Virus record (IMG/VR): IMGVR_UViG_3300036719_001945
Span: 1 to 32,333 of that record
Length of the DNA stretch: 32,333 nt
Reading direction: 5' to 3' (one strand)
Source: a virus
Numbering within the stretch: position 1 is the first letter of the stretch; every line of letters starts with the position of its first letter. A program made the translations under genes and the position numbers. The notes under the pieces were generated by a model, which saw nothing but the letters and a program-made list of their open reading frames with translations, did no database searches and had not been told where the DNA came from. Positions 1 through 6,714 of the stretch are shown piece after piece.

Positions 1-717
1 AACTTTGTGTGCGCTGACTTCGGGCAAATGGAGCTGCGTTTGGCCGCGGCCGTTGCCGAGGACGAAACGATGATTGCAGCGTTCCAGGCAGATAAGGACT
101 TGCACACCATTACCGCTGAGGCGATTTATGGCGAGCCGGTTGAGGACGCTAAGGAGATGAAACAGCGCAGGCAGGTGGCTAAGTCTGCAAATTTCGGTTT
201 GCTGTATGGCGCGGGCGCTAGTGGCCTTAGGGATTACGCCGGTGCTATGGGTATTACGATGACGCTTGAGGAGGCGCAGCAGATTAGGGATACGTTCCAC
301 AGCACTTACGTGGGTGTTAACGAGTGGCAAAAACGAAATGCGCAGATTAGCTACGAGTCGAGCGGGAACAAGTGGGCTGAGACTCGCATTCCGCTTAGTG
401 GGATGCGGCGTTATTTGCCTGGGGATATGAATAGGGTTACTGTCAGGTGTAATACGCCGGTGCAGGGGAGTGGTGCGGCGATTTTGAAGTGTGCGTTGGG
501 CAAGCTGTGGCCCGCACTAAGCCATGCTGGCGAAGAGCAGGCCCGCCTGGCTGCTGTTATTCACGACGAAATTCTGCTGCTCGTCAAGGAAGGGGAGGAA
601 ACCAAGTGGATGGGGATATTGCAGGAGTGCATGGAGAGCGCAGAGAGCTTATGGCTGGGCGGAATCCCGGCGCTGGCCGAGGCCAATTATGGCAAAACTT
701 GGGCCGACGCTAAGTAG
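1..717 (+). CDS. polA: DNA polymerase I (family A), C-terminal polymerase domain, 5' end missing
   Basis: Template-directed DNA synthesis for phage genome replication. The window opens inside the gene: the reading frame is open from base 1 and only the last 238 residues are visible. Polymerase motif A is seen as DFGQMELR at bases 16-39. Motif B (O-helix) is RRQVAKSANFGLLYG at 166-210, and motif C is VIHDE at 556-570. The residue equivalent to E. coli Phe762 (bases 193-195) is Phe, the ancestral state, neither the Tyr nor the Leu seen in many phage enzymes. No 3'-5' exonuclease can be judged because that part lies outside. The gene ends TAG just before a strong hairpin at 731-762. The family assignment is very secure. 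Confidence 0.97.
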   Translation, partial: NFVCADFGQMELRLAAAVAEDETMIAAFQADKDLHTITAEAIYGEPVEDAKEMKQRRQVAKSANFGLLYGAGASGLRDYAGAMGITMTLEEAQQIRDTFHSTYVGVNEWQKRNAQISYESSGNKWAETRIPLSGMRRYLPGDMNRVTVRCNTPVQGSGAAILKCALGKLWPALSHAGEEQARLAAVIHDEILLLVKEGEETKWMGILQECMESAESLWLGGIPALAEANYGKTWADAK

Positions 718-730
718 GGGTGGGGCGGCG

Positions 731-762
731 GGCTAAGCGGCGGCGTACAGCGCTGCTTAGCC
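731..762 (+). terminator. Hairpin terminator after the DNA polymerase gene
   Basis: Twelve-base arms (731-742 and 751-762) pair completely with one G-U wobble around an 8-base loop, and three T residues follow. It lies 14 bases past the polymerase stop. The T tract is short, so the efficiency of a factor-independent terminator is uncertain. Both arms contain the GCTAAGC/GCTTAGC word that is common in this genome. Confidence 0.65.
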
Positions 763-771
763 TTTAGCGCG

Positions 772-987
772 ATGCGGCGCAGCTTAGTGCGGACGGGACG
801 CGAAATTATGGTTGCGTGGCTGCAGGCTGAGATGCGGCAGGCGAGTGTCGCGGATTTGCAGCGGGCTGCGGAGTTCCTGGAGTTTGCCAGGTTGGTAAGG
901 AAGGGGTGCGCTAAGCAGCGTGGTTCGGCGCGAAGGCAGCAGAGCAATGCGTGGCGGAAGCATGTCGATCCCGCCGCGCGGTGGTAG
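772..987 (+). CDS. Possible small basic protein of unknown function
   Basis: An open frame of 71 codons fills the space between the polymerase terminator and the next gene. A second in-frame ATG at 808 would give 59 residues. The middle (ADLQRAAEFLEFARLVRKG) could form an amphipathic helix, and the C-terminus is rich in Arg and Gln. No Shine-Dalgarno sequence precedes either start and I recognise no family. The frame carries the genome's typical CTTA/TAAG words, which does not prove coding. It is listed because otherwise about 250 bases would be empty; it may be spurious. Confidence 0.35.
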   Translation: MRRSLVRTGREIMVAWLQAEMRQASVADLQRAAEFLEFARLVRKGCAKQRGSARRQQSNAWRKHVDPAARW

Positions 988-1012
988 GCTTAGTACATTG
1001 TCACACCCACTT

Positions 1013-1255
1013 ATGGCGAGGTTGCACGGCAGCAAGCGGTATTACCAGCTCCTGCTGGATCCGCACAGGGCGGAACTACTGGAGCAGCTGGCGCACGATG
1101 CCGGGATGCGTACCACGGCTTATGCGCGGGAGCTGCTGTACTCGGCCATCAAGCGTTCGACCGAGGCCGCGGCCTACAACCTGGCCGAGGCACAAGACCA
1201 GGCGCTTAGACGCAAGAGCATTCAGAATCAGGTGCAGGGAAGACTCCAGGCTTGA
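1013..1255 (+). CDS. Ribbon-helix-helix-like small protein
   Basis: Eighty residues. The N-terminal half has the layout of a CopG/Arc-type DNA-binding fold: a short strand (YYQLLLDP, residues 10-17), a helix (about 18-32), and a second helix (about 34-48) after a Gly-Met turn. A helical, Gln-rich tail follows. If the fold is right it would dimerise and bind DNA as a regulator. The frame is open upstream to 920, but I choose the ATG at 1013 because the domain starts directly after it and because it sits in CTTATG, the start context shared by many genes here. There is no Shine-Dalgarno sequence. The fold assignment is by pattern only. Confidence 0.7.
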   Translation: MARLHGSKRYYQLLLDPHRAELLEQLAHDAGMRTTAYARELLYSAIKRSTEAAAYNLAEAQDQALRRKSIQNQVQGRLQA

Positions 1256-1310
1256 CATCGAGCTGTGCCATGCTTAAGCTGCTGCTTTCCATGCGTCTTA
1301 CGCACCACTT

Positions 1311-1658
1311 ATGACGTTCTCTGTTCTGTCGGCTGCGGATTTGCCGGGCCGTGCCACGCGCACATCGAAAACGACCCCTTTGCGGAATGCGCTTGCCGCT
1401 CTGCAGGTCGGTGAGGCCATCGAGGTCGCCTATGACACGCACGACGCCGAGGCCGGCTACCGCGCCACCACCATCAGCCAGGTGGCTGGCACCATGACCG
1501 CCAACTCGACCACGGTGAAATTCTCCGTGCGCAAGAAGGCGGATGGCACCGGCTGCTACCTGATCGCTGGTCCGAAGCCCCTCGAGACCGACGCCAAGCG
1601 CGGCCGTAAGCCCAAGGTCAAGGCTGAGGCTAAGGCTGAGGCGGCCTGCCCCGTCTGA
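1311..1658 (+). CDS. Small protein with basic, AT-hook-like C-terminal tail, unknown function
   Basis: 115 residues with no family I recognise. The first 95 residues look like a small globular domain. The C-terminal part (KRGRKPKVKAEAKAEAA) is strongly basic and contains a GRKP element resembling an AT-hook, so nucleic acid binding is a reasonable guess. The start ATG lies in CTTATG without a Shine-Dalgarno sequence. It stands alone between two gaps of about 50-80 bases and is followed by a perfect 9-bp hairpin. Codon use fits the neighbouring genes. Confidence 0.7.
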   Translation: MTFSVLSAADLPGRATRTSKTTPLRNALAALQVGEAIEVAYDTHDAEAGYRATTISQVAGTMTANSTTVKFSVRKKADGTGCYLIAGPKPLETDAKRGRKPKVKAEAKAEAACPV

Positions 1659-1682
1659 GCTGCGCTGCTTAGCTGCACCACC

Positions 1683-1710
1683 GGCCGCACACCACTTACG
1701 ATGTGCGGCC
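1683..1710 (+). terminator. Perfect 9-bp hairpin, possible terminator
   Basis: Arms GGCCGCACA (1683-1691) and TGTGCGGCC (1702-1710) pair perfectly around a 10-base loop, 25 bases after the stop of the preceding gene. Only a mixed C/T run follows, so factor-independent termination is unproven. The hairpin covers a possible GTG start at 1703, which argues for the ATG at 1739 as the start of the next gene. Confidence 0.5.
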
Positions 1711-1738
1711 TCCCCTTACCCACACCCCCTTACTGTTG

Positions 1739-2182
1739 ATGCTTACGTTTTTTAGTAACGCTTTGTCCACCGAAGTTGAGTTCGACAAGTTGCGCGAGTT
1801 GAGCGACTTGGAACTTACGGAGTTTCATAAGGAGCTGAGTGACGTTGTTGCGGCGCTCAGTGATGCTGTGACCGAGGCCAAGGCCAAGGAGCGTTCCAGC
1901 GGCATTCCTCTGGATCAGAACTGGCTGCACAAGATCGGCACCAAGAAGCGGATCGCGCTCAAGTTCGCCACCGAGGCGCACAGCCTTCGGCAAGGCGGTA
2001 CGACGGTGCTGCAGCGGTCGGAATACGACCGTATTTACAGGGCACAATTTCGTGCTATGCTCGTTGAGGAGTTCGGCGAAGCCGAGCTTCGGGAGATCGA
2101 ACAGGAAGTGCTTGACAAAGCACGCGCTACGTACCAAGCTTGGATCGAGTCCACAGGCCAACGCAAGTGGTTTGTTCCCTAA
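1739..2182 (+). CDS. Helical protein of unknown function
   Basis: 147 residues, predicted mostly alpha-helical, with charged heptad-like stretches (about residues 14-45 and 100-135) that could form coiled coils. No catalytic motif and no recognisable family. The frame is open from a GTG at 1703, but that codon lies inside a hairpin and would add a Pro/Thr/Leu-rich leader, so I prefer the ATG at 1739. The region upstream is pyrimidine-rich with no Shine-Dalgarno sequence. The gene ends TAAG, as do many genes in this window. Confidence 0.65.
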   Translation: MLTFFSNALSTEVEFDKLRELSDLELTEFHKELSDVVAALSDAVTEAKAKERSSGIPLDQNWLHKIGTKKRIALKFATEAHSLRQGGTTVLQRSEYDRIYRAQFRAMLVEEFGEAELREIEQEVLDKARATYQAWIESTGQRKWFVP

Positions 2183-2233
2183 GCCGCGACGCTTCCCTAC
2201 TTCACGACTCCCTACACCCGCTTACTAAGCCTT

Positions 2234-2434
2234 ATGTCATCACCCCTTACTGCTGAGCAACAGATCCACACCCTGCTTACAGCGCAGAGGTTTGGAGGCA
2301 ACTTTATGCGCAAGCTTGCTGACGCAGGCTTGGCTGCAGATCCGTCCAACAGGCTTACGTTGTTCGCAGCTTTCCCTGATCTGCAGCATTTCTACGGACC
2401 CCTTAGCGCGTTCTACAGCGAGGAGCCGGGCTGA
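2234..2434 (+). CDS. Small protein of unknown function
   Basis: 66 residues, helical N-terminus (AEQQIHTLLTAQRF) and a Phe/Tyr-rich C-terminus. No family recognised. The ATG lies in CTTATG after a C/T-rich leader with no Shine-Dalgarno sequence. It is the first of a run of tightly packed genes reaching 4685: its TGA overlaps the ATG of the next gene by one base, so translation is probably coupled. Confidence 0.7.
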   Translation: MSSPLTAEQQIHTLLTAQRFGGNFMRKLADAGLAADPSNRLTLFAAFPDLQHFYGPLSAFYSEEPG

Positions 2435-2700
2435 TGGATCGCATTGCAGTTGAACAAGCCTTTCGCAGGTGGTGGCAGGAGTCCTACGGTCTGCCGCCTG
2501 GACCGCACGCAGTAATGACCCACGTCGCGTGGGTTGAGCATGTGCTTAGCGGTTCCGCTCCTGAGCTGCCGAGTGGCTTGGTTGAGGAATGGTCGAGCTT
2601 GGGCGGTGAGGCCACGCTGGCCGAATCGGACCAGCACATCGCTAAGCAGGCCGTGGCCTGGACATGGGAGCGCCGCGCACTGGAGGCGCTGCCTAAGTGA
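2434..2700 (+). CDS. Small Trp-rich protein of unknown function
   Basis: 88 residues, with a conserved-looking core FRRWWQESYGLPPGPHAVMTHVAW near the N-terminus. From memory, similar short proteins occur in cyanophage small-gene clusters, but I know of no function. It starts one base inside the TGA of the preceding gene and its own TGA overlaps the ATG of the next by one base, so it is embedded in a translationally coupled chain. No membrane segment is visible. Confidence 0.75.
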   Translation: MDRIAVEQAFRRWWQESYGLPPGPHAVMTHVAWVEHVLSGSAPELPSGLVEEWSSLGGEATLAESDQHIAKQAVAWTWERRALEALPK

Positions 2701-2822
2701 TGGCGTATCTCATCTGGCTGCTAATGATGGCGACTGCCTTTCTGGCGATTGGCAATCATCCCTGGCTGGCGCTGATGACTCTGACGCTTTGTTTCACGCT
2801 GAGGTGCTGTTGCAATGACTGA
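2700..2822 (+). CDS. 40-residue hydrophobic small membrane protein
   Basis: A very short frame locked between two genes: its ATG shares one base with the TGA at 2698-2700 and its TGA (2820-2822) lies inside the next gene, which starts at 2815. The product is almost entirely hydrophobic: a first segment of about 16 residues, a turn at GNHP (18-21), and a second segment of about 14 residues, ending in a Cys-rich CCCND tail. This fits one or two short membrane passes. Without it the gap between the neighbours would be 114 bases in an otherwise gapless array. Function unknown; a role in membrane or host-enzyme modulation is only a guess. Confidence 0.6.
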   Translation: MAYLIWLLMMATAFLAIGNHPWLALMTLTLCFTLRCCCND

Positions 2823-3162
2823 TTCGATCACCCCACCGCCGAAGCTGGTGCAGCAGTGGCTGCTTGAAGCGCACCACAAAGAGGCGCCTCCAGGCACGTG
2901 CCCAGACACACGCATTCTTATTGCCCGCGCCGCCCAATGGGGCGCCGACCAGGAGCTGGAGGCGTGCTGTGAGTGGACCCAGGGGTATGCGGAATGCGGT
3001 GACTCACTCCGCGCCGCCCGCCGCCCCAAGCCGCCGACTCTGAAGGAGCAGGCGCTGAAAACGTTGCAAAGGCTGTCCAAAGATGGATTCCCCTGCAACT
3101 ATCAAGAAGACTCTGATTGGGACACCATCCGCCGCGCCCTTGAAAAACTTCCTGACAACTAA
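2815..3162 (+). CDS. Cyanophage-type small protein of unknown function
   Basis: 115 residues. The opening MTDSITPPPKLVQQWLLEA resembles the start of many short hypothetical proteins that I associate with picocyanobacterial phages (TPPPELVQQW type). An Ala- and Cys-containing helical middle (IARAAQWGADQELEACCEW) follows, then a Pro/Arg-rich linker and a C-terminal helix (DTIRRALEKLP). It overlaps the small membrane protein gene by 8 bases. The family is recognised by its pattern; the function is unknown. Confidence 0.75.
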   Translation: MTDSITPPPKLVQQWLLEAHHKEAPPGTCPDTRILIARAAQWGADQELEACCEWTQGYAECGDSLRAARRPKPPTLKEQALKTLQRLSKDGFPCNYQEDSDWDTIRRALEKLPDN

Positions 3163-3168
3163 GCAATC

Positions 3169-3639
3169 GTGGAACTAACTCCATCAGAAGCCCATCGTTT
3201 TTGGTCTAAGGTTGATGTAACGACTACTGATACATGCTGGCAGTGGACTGGATACTGCCTTCCGTTCGGTCATGGGCAAGCCTGGCTACAAGGAAAAACA
3301 GTTCTATCCCACCGAGTTGCCTACTCTTTTGCGCAAGGGGAAGTGCCTCCAAAGCTCCATGTTCGCCATCTTTGCGACAACCCCTGCTGCTGCAACCCCG
3401 CTCATCTCGCACTTGGGTCAGATCAAGATAATTCAGACGATAAATGCCGGCAGGGGAGGCAGGCCCGTGGCTCCGGCAATGGACGGTCAAAGCTTTCCGA
3501 GCAAGAGGTGCTGCGTATCTACAAATCCAGCAAGACGCAAGAGGAGATTGCATCGGAATTTGGCATACGCCAATCAATGGTGAGTCGCATTAAGAACGGC
3601 GTTTACTGGAATTGGCTAACTGGAGGCTTTGCCCAATGA
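3169..3639 (+). CDS. HNH homing-type endonuclease with C-terminal helix-turn-helix
   Basis: 156 residues from a GTG start at 3169. Residues about 10-95 match the HNH_3 pattern: SHRVAYSFAQG, then VRHLCDNPCCCNPAHL, then DNSDDKCRQGRQARG. These hold the His/Asn and Cys residues expected for a beta-beta-alpha-metal nuclease. Residues about 105-150 (SEQEVLRIYKSSKTQEEIAS followed by FGIRQSMVSRIKNG) form a helix-turn-helix that probably reads the target. The coding region looks more AT-rich than its neighbours and interrupts a chain of coupled small genes, as expected for a free-standing homing endonuclease. Its end overlaps the next gene by 4 bases. Cleavage activity is inferred from the family. Confidence 0.88.
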   Translation: MELTPSEAHRFWSKVDVTTTDTCWQWTGYCLPFGHGQAWLQGKTVLSHRVAYSFAQGEVPPKLHVRHLCDNPCCCNPAHLALGSDQDNSDDKCRQGRQARGSGNGRSKLSEQEVLRIYKSSKTQEEIASEFGIRQSMVSRIKNGVYWNWLTGGFAQ

Positions 3640-3887
3640 CTGAACTATCGCCACAAGCGCAAGCGGTGCTGGATGCTGCAGACGCCGTACTGGAAGAAGC
3701 AAACGCCCCAACATGGCTAGTTGCACGGGGTATTGCCGCCGCCCTTCGCGCTGCTGCGATTCAGGTGGTGCCGGAGCCAGACGACATCGACAAGGGATCG
3801 CTATCACTTGCCGCCATTCGTAATCGTTGCAAAGTGCGCGACGAAATCCTCACCATCGCCGCCGAGCTGGAGGGTGGCAATGGCTGA
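3636..3887 (+). CDS. Small Ala-rich helical protein of unknown function
   Basis: 83 residues. The start is the ATG at 3636, which overlaps the TGA of the HNH gene (ATGA). The reading frame is open from 3612, but the earlier ATG lies deep in the HNH gene. The pattern AQAVLDAADAVLEEANAP, then IAAALRAAAIQVVP, then RDEILTIAAELEG resembles short cyanobacterial and cyanophage hypothetical proteins known to me only by sight. All-helical; function unknown. Its end overlaps the next gene by 8 bases. Confidence 0.7.
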   Translation: MTELSPQAQAVLDAADAVLEEANAPTWLVARGIAAALRAAAIQVVPEPDDIDKGSLSLAAIRNRCKVRDEILTIAAELEGGNG

Positions 3888-4359
3888 CACTTTTCGTGCG
3901 CTGTGCGCTGAGCTGGTGGAAGCACTGCACGCTCACACCTCGCTGTACGAAGGGCATGAGTGCGATCTTGTTACCCGCGCCCGCGCCGCCCTGGCCCAGC
4001 CCGAGCCGCAGGGGCCGAGTGATCAAGAGCTGCTCCGCTGCATGATTAAGGCCACCGAGTCCGTACAGGGTGGGCAGTCAACCGGGATCATCGACTGGGA
4101 GGCCGAGGCCCTGGCCGCTGCCCGCGCCGCCATCGCCCACTTTGGCCGCCCCGCCATCGAGCCGGTGCCGGTGAGTGAGCGCTTGCCGGGACCGGAGGAT
4201 TGCGATGCGGAGGGTAGGTGTTGGTGGTTTTCACCTCCAGCCTGTGGGCCTCACACGATCCGTCCGTGCTGGACTTTTGACTCGGAAACCCTGGAAGGGG
4301 ACACCCACTGGCTCCCCCACTGGGCGCTGCCGGTGCCTAAGCGGGAGGCTGAGCAGTGA
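3880..4359 (+). CDS. DUF551-like C-terminal domain protein
   Basis: 159 residues starting at the ATG at 3880, which overlaps the previous gene by 8 bases; the frame is open further upstream, but that part lies in the previous gene. Residues 1-90 are Ala-rich helices (AARAAIAHFGRP), followed by VPVSERLPGPEDCDAEGRCW and, near the end, THWLPHWALPVP. The VSERLP...HWLP pair is the signature of DUF551, a small domain of unknown function common in phage accessory proteins. It belongs to the coupled small-gene chain and its last bases overlap the next start. Confidence 0.75.
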   Translation: MADTFRALCAELVEALHAHTSLYEGHECDLVTRARAALAQPEPQGPSDQELLRCMIKATESVQGGQSTGIIDWEAEALAAARAAIAHFGRPAIEPVPVSERLPGPEDCDAEGRCWWFSPPACGPHTIRPCWTFDSETLEGDTHWLPHWALPVPKREAEQ

Positions 4360-4685
4360 AGCGCGATAAGCTGCGACTCTCCCAGCACCAGTTCATCGAG
4401 ACCTATAGGGACCACAACGGCAGAGCCTACGTGGCCTATTCTAGCGGCGCTTCGGTGTTTGTGCGCGACGTAAAGGAGCTGCGCCGCTTCCTAAGCATCG
4501 CAAAAGGGCTGCCTATGCGCGAATCGCTGGACTCATGGCTTAGCAGCTTAGCGGACATGGATGCTAAGAGGAAGGGGGACATTCCAGCGCCTGTTGGGGA
4601 TGCTAATGTCGAAGGCTCGTTCGACCCGCTGGCCCATGGTCTGGACGAATCGGACCCCCAATTCAACACTAAGACGGTAATTTAA
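4356..4685 (+). CDS. Hypothetical protein
   Basis: 109 residues from a GTG at 4356 that overlaps the TGA of the preceding gene (GTGA). The N-terminal half mixes strands and a helix (YVAYSSGASVFVRDVKELRRF, split by a turn). The C-terminus is acidic and probably disordered (EGSFDPLAHGLDESDPQF). No family recognised. It ends TAA and is separated by only five bases from the zinc ribbon gene, so it closes the small-gene cluster and may be co-transcribed with the regulatory genes that follow. Confidence 0.7.
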   Translation: MKRDKLRLSQHQFIETYRDHNGRAYVAYSSGASVFVRDVKELRRFLSIAKGLPMRESLDSWLSSLADMDAKRKGDIPAPVGDANVEGSFDPLAHGLDESDPQFNTKTVI

Positions 4686-4690
4686 CGCTT

Positions 4691-4909
4691 ATGCGATGCC
4701 CAGGATGTGCGTGCCAGCGCAATAGCGTTGTCATGACGGCTTACGCCGATGGTGATCAAATCGTGCGGAGGAGACACTGCCAGGGGTGTGAGCACCGCTG
4801 GTACACGCTCCAGGCGCCCGAGCTGCTTCTGCCAAGCGATGCTTTCCGGTGGATCGAAAAGGCTGGAAGGCGACGAACTGTAAAGCTGCTTGAACCAGGC
4901 CAAGAGTAA
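4691..4909 (+). CDS. NrdR-like zinc ribbon protein
   Basis: 72 residues. Two Cys pairs, C3-x2-C6 and C30-x2-C33, with RRRHCQGCEHRWYTLQ around the second pair. This matches the zinc ribbon of NrdR, which has RRREC..C..RFTTYE. NrdR represses ribonucleotide reductase genes, but its ATP-cone domain is absent here, so this is a stand-alone ribbon that may bind DNA or contact RNA polymerase. It starts in CTTATG without a Shine-Dalgarno sequence and lies directly upstream of the phage sigma factor, which fits a transcriptional role. The ribbon is clear; the role is inferred. Confidence 0.75.
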   Translation: MRCPGCACQRNSVVMTAYADGDQIVRRRHCQGCEHRWYTLQAPELLLPSDAFRWIEKAGRRRTVKLLEPGQE

Positions 4910-4963
4910 GCTGCAGCGCTTAACCGCGTTGCTTGGTAACCTACGCAAATCCCCATCAAGCTT

Positions 4964-5845
4964 ATGACCGACTCTGTTAAGGATTACTTAAACGAAATCG
5001 CTAGGTATCCGCTGCTTACCGCGGAGCAGGAAATTCAACTAGCGCGTCAAATCGAATGCGGCACTGCCCTAGCCGATAAGCAAGAGCTTAGTGCTCAGGA
5101 AAAGCGCACACTTAAGGTTGCTGAACGGGCTAAGCGCAAGCTGATTAACTGCAATCTTAGGTTGGTTGTCAGTGTTGCTAAGCAATACACGCGGCGCCTG
5201 AATGGTAGCGGCATGGAACTTATGGACTTAGTACAGGAAGGTGCATTCGGACTTACACGCGCCGTCGAACTGTTCGACAGCAGTAAGGGCTATAAGTTCT
5301 CCACTTACGCTTACTGGTGGGTAAGGCAGGCAATTACGCGGGGAATTGACGCTAAGGAGCGGCTTATCCGTGTGCCGCAACATGGGCTCGACAAGGTGTA
5401 TAAGGTGGTGCGCTTCCAGAAAGCGCATCTGCAGGAGCACGGCAAGATGCCGTCTGTTGCGCAGATGGCGGCAGAGGCAGACATTGAGGTTGCACACATG
5501 CAGACGCTGCTGGCCCGGAACGCCTGGCATCGCAGCCTCGATGCCCTGGTAAGTGAGACGGGTAGTCCGATCCTGGAGCTTATCCCTGACACCGATTCGC
5601 TGGATAGGCAGAAGGATTGCATGGAGAAGGATGAAAAACAGGCGATGTTCCAGATCGCCCTCGCCTGCCTAACTGAAGGCGAACTGCTTACAATCCAGCG
5701 CAGATACGGGCTCAATGGCGGCGAACCGATGTCACTGTCGAGCATCGCAGCTGAGGACAATGTTTCAAGAGAACGCATTAGGCAGCGCATCGAAGCGGCA
5801 CACCTTAAAATGCGTCTGCGTTTGAAATCAGTGAGGCTTGTATGA
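4964..5845 (+). CDS. Sigma-70 family RNA polymerase sigma factor
   Basis: 293 residues, about the length of cyanobacterial group 2/3 sigma factors. Region 1.2 (DYLNEIARYPLLTAEQEIQL, residues 7-26) comes first. Region 2 follows: INCNLRLVVSVAKQY, then MDLVQEGAFGLTRAVELF, then FSTYAYWWVRQAITRGI, which includes the -10 recognition and melting helix. Region 3 starts at RLIRVPQHG. Region 4 ends with the helix-turn-helix LSSIAAEDNVSRERIRQRIE. All core-binding and DNA-binding parts look intact, so it should redirect host RNA polymerase to phage promoters. It begins in CTTATG with no Shine-Dalgarno sequence, and its TGA overlaps the next ATG. The word CTTA/TAAG occurs about 25 times in this 882-bp gene. 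Confidence 0.95.
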   Translation: MTDSVKDYLNEIARYPLLTAEQEIQLARQIECGTALADKQELSAQEKRTLKVAERAKRKLINCNLRLVVSVAKQYTRRLNGSGMELMDLVQEGAFGLTRAVELFDSSKGYKFSTYAYWWVRQAITRGIDAKERLIRVPQHGLDKVYKVVRFQKAHLQEHGKMPSVAQMAAEADIEVAHMQTLLARNAWHRSLDALVSETGSPILELIPDTDSLDRQKDCMEKDEKQAMFQIALACLTEGELLTIQRRYGLNGGEPMSLSSIAAEDNVSRERIRQRIEAAHLKMRLRLKSVRLV

Positions 5846-6405
5846 CTAAGCTTATTGGCCTTTATTCTCCTGCGCCTCGTAGCGGTAAGACGGTGGTTAG
5901 TCATGTGCTGGAGCGCAGCGTGTTTGTACGGGTGCCCTTCGCAGAACCGTTAAAGGAAATGGTGTTTCCGTTGCTTGTAAGTATCGGCTATACGCCGGAA
6001 CAAGCTACGCAGCGGCTTTACGTCGATAAGGAGATTGTGCTCGCCGACTTAGGTGTTAGTACGCGCCACCTGCTGCAGACCTTGGGTACGGAGTGGGGAA
6101 GAACTTGCGTTGCGCCTGATATGTGGTTGCGTGTATGGCAAGCGCGTATTAAGCGGCACGAGTACGTTGTTGTGGACGACGTAAGGTTTGAAAACGAAGC
6201 AGAGCTAATCCGCAGCTTAGGTGGTGAGATGTGGAAGATTACTCGTAAAGGGATGGTTAATACGCACACGCACGCCTCGGAGGGAAGCCTAGATGATTGG
6301 CCCCATTTTGCGCGTTATATTGTGAACGATGGAACATTAGAGCAGCTGCTTCATGCCGTCTCTCAGATACCACTCGGGCAGGATGGTGCTGATCCCCCAG
6401 GCTGA
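5842..6405 (+). CDS. Deoxynucleoside monophosphate kinase (P-loop)
   Basis: 187 residues. It phosphorylates dNMPs to dNDPs for phage DNA synthesis. The P-loop is SPAPRSGKT (residues 9-17). FAEPLKEMVFPLL (33-45), LLQTLGTEWGR (about 78-88) and VVVDDVRFENEAELIR (about 113-128) correspond to the substrate-binding and Walker B-like parts of phage dNMP kinases of the T4 gene 1 type. The start overlaps the sigma factor TGA by four bases, so the two are translationally coupled. The protein matches the family in length. The exact nucleotide specificity cannot be read from sequence. Confidence 0.85.
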   Translation: MTKLIGLYSPAPRSGKTVVSHVLERSVFVRVPFAEPLKEMVFPLLVSIGYTPEQATQRLYVDKEIVLADLGVSTRHLLQTLGTEWGRTCVAPDMWLRVWQARIKRHEYVVVDDVRFENEAELIRSLGGEMWKITRKGMVNTHTHASEGSLDDWPHFARYIVNDGTLEQLLHAVSQIPLGQDGADPPG

Positions 6406-6661
6406 GGGGTGGATGCTGCGGCTTAAGACAAAGCAGGGCGTGCTGGAACTGCCTTTGCGTGGTACGGAACTGGAGACGGCACTTATGGAGGCCGAGCAGC
6501 TCTACGCCGATGCCCTGGTGGCGACGAATGGAAAAACGCGCTGCCAGCAGTGCATCCACTGGCAGTTCATCGAGGGGTCGTGCGGCCTGGGATTCCCCGA
6601 GGGCAAGCGCAGCGGCGGTAAGCACGCTAAGGATTGTGTGGCGTTTTGGCTCGATAAGTAG
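6383..6661 (+). CDS. Small four-Cys protein, probable zinc-binding, unknown function
   Basis: 92 residues from the ATG at 6383. Other in-frame starts are 6353, which overlaps the kinase gene by 53 bases, and 6413, just after the kinase stop. The N-terminal half is a small alpha/beta segment (GVLELPLRGTELETALMEAE). The C-terminal half holds CQQCIHW, a third Cys in SCGLGFPEG and a fourth in KDCVAFW, a probable zinc site. I recognise the layout from cyanophage hypothetical proteins but no function. It is the last gene of the + strand block. Confidence 0.7.
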   Translation: MVLIPQAEGWMLRLKTKQGVLELPLRGTELETALMEAEQLYADALVATNGKTRCQQCIHWQFIEGSCGLGFPEGKRSGGKHAKDCVAFWLDK

Positions 6662-6680
6662 CGTGGCGGACACCGTGCGA

Positions 6681-6705
6681 CTTAGCGCTGAGCTGCGTCG
6701 CTAAG
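6681..6705. terminator. Stem-loop between convergent genes
   Basis: CTTAGCG (6681-6687) and CGCTAAG (6699-6705) form a 7-bp stem with an 11-base loop in the 53-bp space between the ends of two convergent genes. The position suits a bidirectional terminator, but there is no T tract on either strand, so this is tentative. Confidence 0.35.
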
Positions 6706-6714
6706 CTGCGCCGC

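Noticed and set aside
718-1012. tRNA or other structured RNA gene in the gap after the polymerase
   Set aside because: I found no cloverleaf or CCA-type end; the only clear structure is the hairpin at 731-762.
1703-1738. GTG at 1703 as the start of the gene ending at 2182
   Set aside because: It lies inside the hairpin at 1683-1710 and adds a leader without typical protein character; the ATG at 1739 is preferred.
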